A DNA stretch of 64,000 bases, from the NCBI GenBank assembly GCA_020698575.1, contig CM036244.1, forward strand, positions 32,338,034-32,402,033. Reading direction: 5' to 3'. A program made the position numbers and the translations under genes. The DNA is from Bostrychus sinensis. Its lineage: Eukaryota; Chordata; Actinopteri; Gobiiformes; Eleotridae. The notes beneath the pieces are model-generated. The model had not been told where the DNA came from and ran no database searches. It saw only the letters and a program-made list of their open reading frames with translations. How positions within the stretch are numbered: the first letter of the stretch is position 1; each line of letters starts with the position of its first letter. Of this stretch, positions 22,070 to 33,770 are shown one piece after another.

Positions 22070-22345
22070 AAAATAATAGAGATGTTTGCTCACTATCCTG
22101 AAGGTTGGCGGTTCGAGCCTTGCTACCGACATTGTATATTGTTGTTGTGTCCTTGGGCAATTGACAAATTCCCCTTCCCTGTGTGAATGTGTCGGTGTGA
22201 TTGTGTGTTTGGTGGTGGTCAGTGGGCTGTAGGCACAGAATGGGAACCAGGCTTCCACCACCGAGTGAATGAAAAATGCACCAAATTATAAAGTGACTTT
22301 GTGTCTGGAAAAGTGCTATATAAGACTAATGCATTATTATTATTA
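22070..22345 (+). mobile_element. tRNA-derived SINE with ATT tail
   Basis: A clear B box, GGTTCGAGCC, sits near 22110. The body contains 'gtccttgggcaa' and 'aatgtgtcggtgtgattgtg', then 'gtgctatataagactaatgc' and an (ATT)n 3' end. This is the familiar layout of a teleost SINE. Confidence 0.75.
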
Positions 22346-22415
22346 TTGTTGTTCTTTTTTTTAAGTAACAGTGCTTCAGTACAGATTTTGAATACTTTGT
22401 TCACCAGTGCTCCTA

Positions 22416-22585
22416 CGTACTGTGATATAGCTCAGTTGGTAGAGCTGTGGCACATATACAAGGCCACTATAGCCTGCCTTGGCATCATGGGTTTGATTAC
22501 TTTGCCAACTGTCTTTCCCCGCTCTCTCCCTCACTATTTCCTGTCACTACTCCCTTATATACTGTCTAAAAAAGCTTAAAATGGC
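22416..22585 (+). mobile_element. tRNA-derived SINE, second family member
   Basis: The head 'tagctcagttggtagagctg' is an A box region and 'catgggtttgatta' a decayed B box. A CT-rich body ('ccgctctctccctcac') and 'atactgtctaaaaaagc' tail follow. It is related to the SINE at 16232. Confidence 0.75.
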
Positions 22586-23372
22586 CAAAAAGAAAAACTA
22601 AATATATCACTGTGTCACTAAAGAATGCTCCTTCCATATTAGAAGAGGAAGTGGAAACATTTTTAGCTTAAGCCATAATGGTTTTCATTGTGAAGACAAG
22701 GACAACTCAACAGACAAAAATACCTGGAATTTGAAACAGCTCCTGGAATCCTGCAAGAATTTTAAGCATTGACAAATACCAACCATTTCACTTTATTTTT
22801 TTATTTTTTAAACATCTCTTTGTACGCTAAATCCCAAACTCTTTTAGTCTCTCAAGTTGAATGGATATGTATGAGTGAAGTCTTTGTTTTCCAACCTTCC
22901 AAACGGCAGTGCTCTACCTTTATCCACTGTTATCTTGTTTACCAGGCTCTCCGTGTGAGTTTTCTGTGCGGGGATCAGCAGGTGGAATCATGCATAACAC
23001 AAACATGCATTTAGCAAAGCCAGCTGAGCTTCTGAGTGCATCAGAGCCAGAGCACGGTCTGATAAAGACTCATGTTAAAGGATACGCAGTGAGGCAGCGT
23101 ACGTGGCAACAAAAAAAAAAAAAACATCTCAAGAACTCCGCTATTGTTCACTGCACAAGTTGTTGGAGATAACGCTGAACGTTGTTAATGCTGTATTTGC
23201 TTTAAACAAAGATGTAGATGTGCATTATGGCAAAAATAAACTGTATTCAAAAATAATATTAATTCTATTGAGTGAGTGGGTATGCACTGTGGAAAAATAG
23301 TCATAGAATCAACATGTTATTTCAAATTATTCAGCAAAGTCAAGTGTAACCTGGACTAATGACATCTACTGC
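22586..23372. other. Gene-free stretch
   Basis: AT-rich unique sequence with a poly-A run near 23112. Short open frames only; nothing recognised. Confidence 0.5.
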
Positions 23373-23806
23373 CAAGGTTGCCAGATGATACTGACAGTTT
23401 TCAGCCCAAACAGAACTTAAAACCTGCTTAACACAATATAAAACCGTCCAAATCATGTTAAAACCTGTATACATAAGAAAGAACACACAACTTAATAGCA
23501 GCACTAAAAAAAAGTAACAAACACAAACAGGTTCTCCACGAAAAGTGCAACCAGACAACCAAAGCCTTCCTGCTCAGGGAGTCACAACATAAAATGTGAC
23601 CAACCAAGCACATAAATCACTCATTTTAAAACAAATGAACTGATATATGAGCGGGAGGACACCGCCGTTTTTCTAGCAGTATTTCTATTTTTTTTTACCA
23701 TATAATTATAACTATTTTGTTGGTATTTTCTCCAGAATATTTTCTAAAAACCCGCCAAATGTTGTGAGAAGCAGACCAAATTTTATAAACCAGCCTGGCA
23801 ACACTG
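23373..23806. mobile_element. hAT-like MITE
   Basis: The left end is CAAGGTTGCCAGATGATACT and the right end, in inverse, CAGTGTTGCCAGGCTGG. The flanking octamers are TCTACTGC (23365-23372) and CCCACTGC (23807-23814), identical at 6 of 8 positions, consistent with an aged hAT duplication. Confidence 0.65.
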
Positions 23807-24049
23807 CCCACTGCAACCACACTCAACAGGTTCTATACTGGAAAGTACCTCTTACCTCATAAATATAATTTTCTATACATATGCAGTGGCAGACTGACAT
23901 TGTGCATGGATGCAGCCATCACAATTTTTCATATTAGACAGTGCACTGCCCCTAGAATAAATGAAAACTTATTTTTGTTGTCTGAAGGTTGTTCTGCGTG
24001 ATTAGATTGGATGCAGCCTCTGGCTTTTGACTGCTACCAAGTTTTTGTA

Positions 24050-24362
24050 CCCGACAGGTCTAGAGCCAGAACTACAGATAGATACACATATTAAAAAGAA
24101 TAACGTAAAGCCCAAGTGTGGACAGTCAGAGACAAAGAGACACGCCTGCAGGTCTGTCTCTCATAACACACTCTTGTCTCTGACTGTCCACACTTCAGCT
24201 TTACGTTATTCTTTTTACTATTTGTATTTTAAATGTATTGTTTATTTTGATGTTGTATTCCATGTAACTGTAAACTTTGTGTGAGGAAACCGGGAAGACT
24301 AGCAGTCATTAAAGGGGCAGCTAATGAGGATCCTAATAAAACAATAAAACAATAAAACAATG
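24050..24362 (+). mobile_element. LINE 3' end with AATAAAAC tail
   Basis: The segment ends 'gtgaggaaaccgggaagact', then 'gcagctaatgaggatcctaa' and 'taaaacaataaaacaataaa'. This resembles the usual 3' end of a fish LINE with a simple tandem tail. No reverse transcriptase frame is present, so it is a 5'-truncated copy. A strong hairpin (24096-24222) lies within it. Confidence 0.6.
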
Positions 24363-24503
24363 GAGCGCAACAGTGCCACAGAGCTGATCAGTCTCCCTCG
24401 AGTCATTGAACCTTTAATATATGTATTTTTCAAAAAGTCAATGGGAAAAATGAATGGGAATTTAACTTCAGAACTGGGGTTGGGCAGGCACTGTTGAGCT
24501 CCA
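24361..24503. mobile_element. Short MITE related to 7297-7669
   Basis: The ends TGGAGCGCAACAGTGCC and GGCACTGTTGAGCTCCA are inverted repeats with one mismatch. The internal 'aaaaagtcaatgggaaaaat' parallels the 7297 element. It abuts the LINE tail. Confidence 0.6.
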
Positions 24504-24599
24504 TAAAAAACAAAATCAAATGTCAATTGAGATCAAAGATGAGCTGTTGAAAGAACTCTCACTCTGCATTTAACTATCACTAATGTCAAATACCATACA

Positions 24600-24725
24600 A
24601 AGCTCTTTTTTTTTCTTTCTTTTTTTATTTATTTGAATTGGACAGCGTGTATTAATGAACAGCTAGTGCCGTAAATACACCAGATTATAGCTCAGAGCTA
24701 ATTTCCATCCGTAGTCCCCACTTAC
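24600..24725 (-). repeat. LINE-type 3' tail, inverted
   Basis: The segment 'tttatttgaattggacagcg' then 'ttaatgaacagctagtgccg' and 'ctaatttccatccgtagtcc' reads in inverse like a second fish LINE tail, with a T-rich side where the A-rich tail would be. Confidence 0.45.
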
Positions 24726-25828
24726 TCACTCACATTCACACATTTTAAGCCATTTCATTGACTATTTTTTTTTTAAAGAATACTTTTAAACAGCTTTTAC
24801 CATAAATGTTCTCAACTGATCAACTATGAACTAAGTTATTCACATATTCAAGCAACTAATCTGAACTTATTTATGTATTTAAGCGTGGGCTAAAGCATAT
24901 TTAAGTACAGTAATTAATCCACATCATAAATCATATATTTAATGTTCTTGTTACAAATTAAATAAACAACACTGATACCTGATAACACTATACTCCTTAT
25001 TACCTAAAGGTTAGTGTTTTTGAAATAACAAAGGTTTTATTTGAGATAATCTTTTTTTGTTTTGTAACATTGAAGTGAATTAAAAAGAGCATACGTTTCT
25101 TGTCTTGACTTTGGAAATGGCTGAGTTAAGGAAGATTAATGTTTGCAATTTTACAATGTAACAGTTTATTTAAGAGTATCACTGTAAATTAATGACCAAA
25201 ACTATCCTTGTACAACTTGGGAGTTCATTATAAAAACATTTGCTATTGGAACAAATGTGAATATGTCCAAAACAAAACAAAGACCTAGATGTACTCCTCT
25301 CAACAATGTGTAAAACTAATGGGGCCACGCTGCGCCAACGTCTTGTCAGGGGCCACGGAAAGATGTGGAGCTGTGGCCCAGTGGACAGGAATAGTCCCAG
25401 TGAAGAGCAGAAGATAAAGGCACACACAGCTCAGAGGGGCCACTCAGAAGGAGCCCTCGGGGGCGGACTAAGTGGAGCAGGACACTCAAAAAGAAAGGGA
25501 CAGGGCCATCGCTCAAGAATGAACAAGTGTGGGGGGAAAAATCACTGAGGACATCTGCTGGACAGGTGGGGTAATGCACACACGGGAAATGGAACACGAG
25601 GAGTAATAATATACACATTGATTTGGCCTAGGTCAAGGGTCTGTGTATAAAAGTAGGATTAACAGTTAAGAATCCCAGCTATAGAGGATTTTTCCACCAG
25701 AAACACTGCTGATAAATAGACCAAATTTAGGCTCAGGTGATCAAAATGAGAAACTTGTTGGCTTTTAGCATTTTATTTCTAAATGTATGGAAGCAAACTT
25801 GTCTCATAAGATTTTGAATTTTAAGTGC
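24726..25828. other. Gene-free stretch
   Basis: AT-rich sequence with one GC-richer block at about 25310-25580 that shows no recognised domain in any frame. Confidence 0.5.
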
Positions 25829-26268
25829 AAGTTTGTTTGTCTCTGAATTTCACACACTGGGATTTTGGTATCTAATTTTGACTGTATTTTTTCAGTGAAC
25901 AACCTTTCAGAATAAAAAATTAACTTTTTTAAAATTTTGATGCATATATTTCCTAAAGTCCTAAAATGTGACTGGCCATATTCAGAGTCTAAAATATGTC
26001 ACCAAAAGATTTGCATGAAAAGGCCATGTAAGTTGCCCCATTTACCAGAAGAACTAGTTGCCATTTATGTGCACAAACGCTAACAGAAATGTTTTCTGCG
26101 AGGTATTTTTGTTATTATTTGTGTTTTTTACCTATTTCAAAAGGCAGACACAGACAGTTTTATGCTATTTTTTTTTTTTTTTTTTTTTGGGGGGGGATTT
26201 TTTTATCAAAAAAATATTACAGTGAAAATTAGATACTGGAATTTGACTGAAATTCAAAAACAAACTCA
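25829..26268. mobile_element. Palindromic MITE, copy 2 (uninterrupted)
   Basis: About 65 bases at the left ('aagtttgtttgtctctgaat' onward) are repeated in inverse at 26207-26268. The interior matches 1750-1850 in opposite orientation. A poly-T/poly-G run at about 26168-26197 lies inside. Confidence 0.6.
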
Positions 26269-27119
26269 CACTCAAAAAAAATCTGTGGTTTCTGTAAGGA
26301 TTTGTTCATTTTGGGTGAAAGCATCAAAGAGGACGATGATTCAGAAGTGTAATCAAGTCAGAAGGTTTATTTCAGTATCACACAGGTAAGGTTACAGTCA
26401 GCAAAATGAGCGCGCTCCTAGAGGGAGGAGTGTTCTAAGTTTTTATACTATTTATGACGATGTATGACGATCTCTGCATAGCATTATCTTCTTGGCTTCG
26501 AGTAACTTTTTTGTGGATAGGGCAGGGCCACAAAAAGTTCTCAGTTTCTGCAGAGTCTTCCCACGCATCGACAGGCCGTAGGAGCCTCCCTGCAACCTTG
26601 GGTCTGATAATTTTGTAGCAAGCTCATTATTTGTGCCATATTTGGAATGCACCTAAGAGTAGAGTGACCTTAGAGTGAAAGAAGAAAAACATCACATAAA
26701 GTATTATTATTACTAATGTTGAAGCGTTATTAACCTTAGCAGTAGTGCATCAAAATATAAGTTTAATGGTAATACGCAAAGCTATATGTAGAAATATTCA
26801 ATATTTCAATACAAAAGGGGTTTAAAATTTAAAATCTCATGACACAAGTGTACTTCCTTGTAAATGAGGTGCTTCATCAGTTTGCGTTTTCAGTCAGGGT
26901 AGAGGTGCAAATTGCGTTGCCCAATCTTGTAGCGCAAAAGCTAAGTTAGATTAGCTCTCACCCAAGAAGATGAATATCATACACCTGATACTGTTGCTCA
27001 TTTTATGGAGCAGAAAATGCTATGGGAACTGAGAATGTATGTGATGAGGATGGATAAGACGCCCCCTCCCCCTCGGCGTACGCTGTTGTTCGGGGGCTGA
27101 CATCTGGACATAAATCTAA
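26269..27119. other. Gene-free stretch
   Basis: Nothing is recognised, apart from a possible decayed retroelement-like GC-rich patch around 26340-26650 that I cannot assign. Confidence 0.4.
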
Positions 27120-27360
27120 AGTTGTGACTGGAGGACACAGTTCACCATCGCACTTGTCCAAGATTAATTCGGAGAGTCAACTGGGGTCTGCCGGGACTGT
27201 TTCCAGCACTCCCACAATGATACGGGAAGTGAGCCAGCGCGCATTTATCAGCTCTGTGCTACTGCTGATGTAGTGTCTGTGTACATCCATCTGAATCATC
27301 AAGCAGCACAGTGTCAGCCCCCTCTGCCTGCACAATCAACGCAACATGTCGACTACACAG
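27120..27360. promoter_or_regulatory. Candidate conserved non-coding element
   Basis: Unique, balanced-composition sequence without repeat features stands between AT-rich flanks. It contains 'aagattaattcgg' and 'gcgcgcatttatcagc'. It is flagged only from composition and gene-desert context. Confidence 0.25.
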
Positions 27361-27550
27361 CACAGTACAATGTGTTTTTGATTCTGTGGAGGTGATTTTG
27401 AGGATTTTTAGGTCACATTTTTAATAATTACATTAGACATTTTTTAAAAGTTGCAATTTTACTTTTTATTATTTGTTCTGGTCTGCGACTTCTTGCAGAG
27501 TTCCGTTCATTTAAGAAACAAAAATCAAAAAATTAAAAAGTGATTAAAAT

Positions 27551-27996
27551 TTTCAATTTTTTGTTTGAATGTAAAATGAAAAAAACAAAAAACAGGAATT
27601 TAATATTACATTTTTATTTTTTGTTTTGCGTGACCCGAAAGTTTGTACTTGCTGGACATTGATGTTAGTTGGCATTGTGGCCTCACTGCACCCCGACTTA
27701 GAAAATTAATCTAATCAGAAAATTCTCACACGGATGTCAGTTGGGTACAAGCGATCCTCTCAATAAAAGGGTTTTGTGCTCATTGGGCTGATATGTTTTG
27801 GAATTCCCTTGGAATGGGAGTGCAAAAATAACCCGACAGGACACGTGGGCTTGTCCCCTGTGTGCATCTTGTTGCTGGACACCCATCTGCTGCAGTGTAC
27901 AAACAAGATCAAATTCTGGGTCACACTAAGCATTGAAACAAAAAATTTAAAATCTGTTGTTCAAATTTTCATTTTACAGTCAAACAAAAAATTGAA
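27551..27996. repeat. Element-like segment with 30-bp inverted repeats
   Basis: The stretch at 27551-27580 ('tttcaattttttgtttgaat' onward) recurs in inverse at 27968-27996 with about two differences. It may be a MITE or a chance AT-rich pair; no target duplication was found. Confidence 0.4.
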
Positions 27997-28100
27997 CAAC
28001 TCATACACGAACCCTCCTGTTTCTAATTTATTCTTTCTTTTACATTAAATACAAAAAATATATATTATTAAAGCTTCTCATAAACAGAGCAGTGTGGGAG

Positions 28101-28658
28101 TGTTCTACCTCGACATGTTTCGACTGTTTCTGTAGTCGTCCTCAGAAGCATCATGTGGTGTTACAGTAATGTGTCTTGTCAGCCAATTTACACAGTTTGT
28201 CTTCATACCTGGAGCAGTAGGACGACAGCGCCATCTGCAGTCTGACTTCTTCAGGACAATACCCCAAACGTGAGTTAACTGGGAGGCCTCCTCGTCCTGG
28301 TTTACAGTCCTGTGGGCTTGTTTCTGTATCTCAATGGCCCCCTTGATCCGGCAGTTGTTCTCTATTCTGATAAATCTGGCACTGTCCCAGTACATTAGAT
28401 GATTTTCAAGTATGCCCTTGTTTTCGCATTCTGTTTTGTGTTTTTTATTGCATTTGTTGAATGTTCTTCCTATTCATCCTATGCATGTCTTGTTGCATGA
28501 TTGACTGAAGTTATTTGTTCCTGGTGTGCTTTGTCTTTGCGGTGTGCTACAACTACTACTGAAAACATAAAATCAGCTGACAAGACACGTCCCTGTAACA
28601 CCATTTGGTGCTTCTGAGTAAGACTAACAGTAGCAGTTGTAACATGTCATGGTACAAC
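28101..28658 (-). mobile_element. Penelope-like element fragment with inverted flanks
   Basis: The central 28105-28500 region encodes, on the minus strand, a decayed C-terminal endonuclease domain (see the pseudogene entry). It is enclosed by inverted copies of about 85 bp: 28101-28187 and, in inverse, 28572-28658. They share 'tcagaagca', 'tggtgttaca', 'gtgtcttgtcag' and 'acatgtt'. The arrangement resembles the repeat-flanked copies left by Penelope-like retroelements. Confidence 0.55.
28105..28500 (-). pseudogene. GIY-YIG endonuclease C-terminus of a Penelope-like element
   Basis: Minus-strand translation near 28500-28450 gives CNKTCIG, a stop, then IGRTFN, resembling the C-x-x-T-Y-I-G-x-T-G-R core of GIY-YIG endonucleases fused to Penelope-like reverse transcriptases. 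Further on (28395-28105) an open 96-codon frame contains IENNCRIKGAIEIQKQAHRT then VNQDEEASQLTHVW, matching the conserved E/K-A-I-x-I...N-R-D-x-G...L-S-H-x-W tail of these enzymes. A stop sits in the core, and the reverse transcriptase is absent, so it is inactive. Family assignment is from motif memory, not a search. Confidence 0.6.
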
Positions 28659-30494
28659 GCTGTTTCTTTTTATAAGAAGCGTTAATAAATGTTCTCGAAT
28701 ATGTTTTCCGTAGCCAATAATTTCTCTGTGTTTGAAGTGTTCCAGCAGCAAAAATCACATGCTTTTTTTATATTGAGAGGATTAGAGGAAGAACAAAGCC
28801 CGGAAGGCCAAGTGGTTAGAACATGGTGTAAAGAAGCCATCTTTTAAAAGTAGAATAACCATTTCTTAACAGTGGAGGAAGACTAAGACACAATTGTTCA
28901 CTAGGACAGTCAACATTCACAGTGTTTGCATCAGAGAGGACAGGCTATACTAATGACCCACAAATTGATAATGACTCTCCCAATTTCTCCAGGTGCTGAC
29001 AGTAACAGTCCAGCCTCTCCCTCTCACGGTATTTAAGTTCTGCTCACGCAGTCCAAACAAATAACTCCAAATGCCTTCCTTGAACCCTTGTGATACACTA
29101 GGGTTCCTGCAGGTATCAGCAAGTCTAACTGAATCCCATTTAATGCCATTTTTAACATTTTCAATGCCACAAACATACAATCGCTGCAGCTTAAATGATC
29201 AAAATTGTAAAATACAGTTTATAAAGCACCAATAATGATGAAAGTCAAACATCATCACCAGTGTTGGGTAATTTGGTCCCACTGGAAGCAAACTCGTTCT
29301 GTCTGTCTATCATGCTAGTGTAGGCTACGAAAATGATAAATTATTTTTTGTGTATACATATGTATGTTGTATGTATGTATATTCACAAATACAACTAATA
29401 ATGTCAGCACTTTAACTTGAAAACTATTTGAAATTTTAATGCTTGTTAGAATCAAACAAAATGCTTTTTAATGCCATTTAAGGCCTTCATTTTTCATTTA
29501 AATAAAATGTGTTTAATCCTTTTACTTTTTACTTTGCGCTTAAATGCTCTAAAACTTTAAAGCCTGGCCAAACTCATCTTACATCCATTGTCTTCCAGCT
29601 GATACAGTAGATAACACGCACACACCTAAAGCTTCCTTCACACAGTGCCGTGCTTTGCTTGTCAGTGATAAAAGATAAATCAGTCTCATTGTCGCTTATG
29701 TCACAGTGAATAAAGAACAAAAGATGACAGATCTAAGACATGTGAACAAAGCCAAGCTTCAACATTATCTGACAGTGAGTGGAATTTATGCAAATCACAA
29801 AATGATTTTACTATTGATATAATATGATGGTTTGCTGTTTAATGGGCTTAACAGTTTATTGCAGACAGCATGCTTGCAAAGTGGTTACAACGCTTTCATC
29901 TTTGGTCAATACATGGACATATTGGTGTGGAGTTTGGATTGATATTCACTGGGTGCTTCTGATTCCCTCTTAAATCTAGAAAAGCATGCACACTAAACAT
30001 CTGGATAAGTAAATTTCATGACCAAAATAATAGCTCAAGATATGGAGAACCTCATGTGCTGCTTCTCACTGCTATCCAGTTTGCCCCAGCAGCTTTGAGG
30101 ATGAGATGCAAAGACTGAATTTCTCGATACGGACACTAAAGCATGGGCCTAAACCTACTTATGCCTATCACTAGTGAGTTAAACATTGGTAACTTAACCC
30201 CCACTTTGTCCTTGCTTCTCAGGCCCAAGCTTATCCACAATTTAAAAATTTAGCATGCAGGTAGACAAATTCAAATTGGGACAGTAAGGATGTCAAAGCC
30301 TTCTGAGGTCTGTCGTGCCCCCTCTCAGGCTGTGGGTACAACAGTGCCTTGCTCACCTGCTCCTCTGTACTTCTTGTTGCGTGGATGAATCAGTGGTATG
30401 TTACATCAAATCCAAAATGATAAAAATAAGATCACCAAATACAGACTGTTGTGCGTAACTAAAAAGCTACTTGAATAATACATGAAAAGGCTGT
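28659..30494. other. Gene-free stretch with one old repeat
   Basis: A segment at 29085-29535 contains 'cccatttaatgccattttta' and 'taatgccatttaaggccttc', a relative of the 12030/41290 repeat family. The remainder is AT-rich and unrecognised. Confidence 0.45.
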
Positions 30495-31035
30495 TTAAAG
30501 GGGCTATATTATGCAAAAGTGACTCTTCTACCATGTTATAATGTTGTTCCCTCCTAAAAATATAGCTGGAATTGTGTTTTGTTACATTCATGCTTGTTTG
30601 AGTGAGTAGTTTCTGATGCTGAATTTAAGAGGCTTCTAAACACGTCTGTTCCAAAAAACTCTGCCTCTCCCACAAACCCCCATCCACTCCAGGAAGCACT
30701 GACCAATCAACAAGCCCTCTACATCCAGTCTGCTCTTAGTCAGTTCTCAAAAAAACAGACCTGTTTTCACTGATTCCTCCCAGCTATTTTTCAAATTGTA
30801 GTAAAGTGGCATTATATAAAAAGTTTAAGGAAATAAACAGCACATTTTCTATGTTTATGGTTAAAAGACTGCAACTGCTGCTTTCTGCTTCTTTATTTCT
30901 TTACAGCAGAGGCAAAGTACTGAAATTTGCTTTCTTTTAGTCACAATGTTCTCAAAAGTTGTAAAACATGCAATGCTGTTAGGCGACCAAGATTGGTTTA
31001 AGAGGATCAATTAAAGCATAATTCAGCCCCTTTAA
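30495..31035 (+). mobile_element. TTAA-flanked MITE, copy b
   Basis: The left end is TTAAAGGGGCTATATTATGC; the right end in inverse is TTAAAGGGGCTGAATTATGC. TTAA is at 30495-30498 and 31032-31035. The body holds the family core ('agctggaattgtgttttgtt') and shares its middle with copy d at 10239. Confidence 0.85.
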
Positions 31036-32130
31036 CATGAACACACGCTTTTTAAGCTACCATTGTTAGGCATTGCTGACCCACACCGCTGCGTTATGGA
31101 CTGCCAGACATACAGTAAGAAAGGCTAGGCAACTTGGATTATATGATGGCCAAAAGGTTATGCTTTTTCAGGCTTTTTAAAATGATTTTGGACACCTTTG
31201 CGTTAGTATTTAGCATTATTATTCGTTTTATAACTTCAAATAATGTACAATATATGGAAAGCGACTTCTTTTAAAGAGCTGTTACTGTGATTTTGCAGGA
31301 AACACTTGGATTAGGTGGTTGTTGCCCCCTGCTGACAACAGTGGGGAATGGAGAGAGCACAGAATGGCTATTTAGCATGGGTTTTAGCAACAGATAGATA
31401 AATAAGCCAACTATTTTGAAGTGACGGCAATTTATGCGCTGAAATAGTCACGCTGAGTCCAGTGACAGTGGATGGGCTTTAGAAACGTGCAGGAGTATTA
31501 ACAGCAGTGTATATTTATGTATCCACACTGTCAGATAATACACTTGTACATGCAGTACACATAACGCTGTTAGCATTGTGTTCCTTGGATACATCTCCAT
31601 ACATTCTGCTGTATGAGAAGCACAGGTGAACCGGCACTAGCTCAGGGCTGATCTTGTTAGCTCTAAACACTCCATCTCACTCTATCTTAGCAATGTCATC
31701 ACTTATTTACATTTGCTCATGTCAGTCTGCGCTGTGAGTCAGAGAATATTAGGTTGGAAGCCTTGGTGGTAGTAGTTACTGCATCTCTAACCCGCGCATA
31801 GTGCTTTGTTTACCTGTAGATTGATTTAGTGCTGCCCCGGAGCGTTTGGAACAAGGTCATCATGTCAAGTTTGCAAACACAGCTATTTGGAAGCTTTAGC
31901 TTGTTAGGGCCGCGATATGTGCTGCCACTGCACATTAGCCTTGGCTTTCAGGAGAGCAGCGCAGATGAGGACAGGCCTAGAACTGACAGTGTGTTTGGTT
32001 AGCTTAAGCTGGGAGCATTTGCATCGCTGTCCACAACAATGACAGCTCTGCCAATAAGTGTGGTAGCTCTTGTCGAGGAGGTGAGGCTCTACAGGAGATC
32101 TGAGAGTTGAACGTGAATGGCAATGCAATA
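31036..32130. other. Gene-free stretch
   Basis: Largely unique sequence. A moderately GC-rich patch around 31600-31900 could be conserved, but I see no specific signal. Confidence 0.4.
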
Positions 32131-32132
32131 TA

Positions 32133-32652
32133 CAATGCCTGACCAAAAAAAAAAGTCGCCACCTGGATTTAACTAAGCAAATAGGTAAGAGCCTCCCTGC
32201 AGTTGGTCAGGTCTAGGTTCAGCAATGTTATGTGCCCAAAGAATGAGGTCAGCTGACTACTTGTATACTGAATGACCAGGTTACTCCATCAGTGGATTTT
32301 TTCCTCCCTGATGGCACGGCGCTTATTTCAAGATGACAATGCCAGGATTCACTGAGCTCACATTGTGAAAGAGTTGTTCAAGGAGCATGAAACACAGAGC
32401 TTAACCCCATCGAAAATCTTTGGGGTGTGCTGGAGAAAACTTTGCACAGTGGTCACACTCACCCATCATCAATACAAGATCTTGGTGAAAAATTTATGTA
32501 ACACTAGATGGAAATAAATCTTTTGACATTGCAGAAGTTTACTGACACAATGCCACAGCGATTGCATGATGTAATCAAAGCTAAAGGTCCAACAAAATAT
32601 TAAAGCGTATGATTTTTTTGGGGGGAGTGACTTTTTTTTTGGTCAGGCAGTG
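32133..32652 (+). mobile_element. Internally deleted Tc1-like element
   Basis: The inverted termini are 'caatgcctgaccaaaa...' and, in inverse, 'cactgcctgaccaaaa...', both followed by 'aaaaaagtc' and abutting TA (32131-32132, 32653-32654). The interior keeps pieces of a transposase: 'tttcaagatgacaatgccag' encodes FQDDNA (second catalytic Asp region) and 'cttaaccccatcgaaaatct' encodes LNPIENL (region of the last catalytic acidic residue). The length is 520 bp against about 1.3-1.7 kb for intact Tc1 elements. Confidence 0.8.
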
Positions 32653-32654
32653 TA

Positions 32655-33369
32655 TGTAGATATTGAGATATTATTGTTGTCTAAAGAAAGAGGAGTTGAT
32701 GGCTGTAATATCACTAGGATTTTGGCATTTCAATTGAGAAATTGAAAAAATTTGACACACACACACACACATTTGTTCTGTTTGGCTTTTAACTTGATTT
32801 GAGATGTTGATATTTATTGTTTCATTTATATAATTTTTAGTGTTAGTATTTGTTTTTAATTACGCTTTTTATATTTGTTCTTATGTGTTTTATTTTGGAG
32901 ATGTATGTTTGTTTTATTTGCTGGTGCACAGCACTTTTGGCCAACTGTGTTGATTTGAAAGTGCTCTAGAAATAAAGTTGGATTGGGTTGGAAAATGTTC
33001 TACTCATTTATAAGGATTTTAAAACTTGGTTTGGTAAGTCTATACTACCTCTGATAAAATGTCCTCAGAAATTATATTTTCTACTAAAATACTACTAGTA
33101 AAAGTATCTAGTTTTCTATTTTAACTTCTGCCTATGCTTGTTTAAACACATTGTCCAGGTTGCGACTGACAATTGACCTTGGTCGTCTGCCAAAGTCCAA
33201 AGCCATTCATGAATAGGTGAACTGTTGAATCTAAATTGCCAGTAGTGAATGAATGTGGGAGTACAATGTTGCATACTTGAAAAGAACAGCAATAGTCCAA
33301 AACTCCTTTTGTCACATTTATTTTAGGCCAGCAGTGAAACGACAGCAGTAGTGTAGATTTTTGTAGTTT
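32655..33369. other. Gene-free stretch with CA repeat and LINE-like tail
   Basis: A (CA)n run is at about 32755-32771. A segment near 32915-32990 ('gaaagtgctctagaaataaa' then 'gttggattgg') resembles a retroelement 3' tail. Nothing else was seen. Confidence 0.45.
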
Positions 33370-33770
33370 TGGATTACAATGTGTCAAGTTGAATTTAAGA
33401 CCATTGTCAAAGAAAATTAAGACCTGTTTCATAATCCCACAGTGCACAAAAAGCTGAGTCATAAATGTGGCTGCATCATTTAATTGTGACTACTGACGAC
33501 AGTCGACAGTGTCACAAACCATTTTGTTAGGGTAAGAAAAAATCTGTGCTCTTGTATCAGTGACGGTAATACGCCTTTGAGAATTTAAAAATAAAGCTGT
33601 GCACGCAGGTAGTTACGTTAAATGCATGTGACATAGTTAAGAAAGACCTGTTTAAACAAATTTAAGACCTAGTACTCGGCATCTCAACAAATTTAAGACT
33701 TTTTAAGGCCTTAAATTCAGAATTTTAAATTTAAGACTTTTTTAGACTTTAAGACCCTACGTAAACCTTA
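33370..33770. repeat. Relative of the 'aagacct...ttaaggcctta' repeat
   Basis: Repeated 'aatttaagac' and 'tttttaaggccttaaattca' motifs group this with the family at 12030 and 41290. It is too decayed to give boundaries. Confidence 0.4.

Noticed and set aside
22416..22585. Possible tRNA gene
   Set aside because: A-box-like text is present, but no cloverleaf or anticodon arm can be formed and a SINE body follows.
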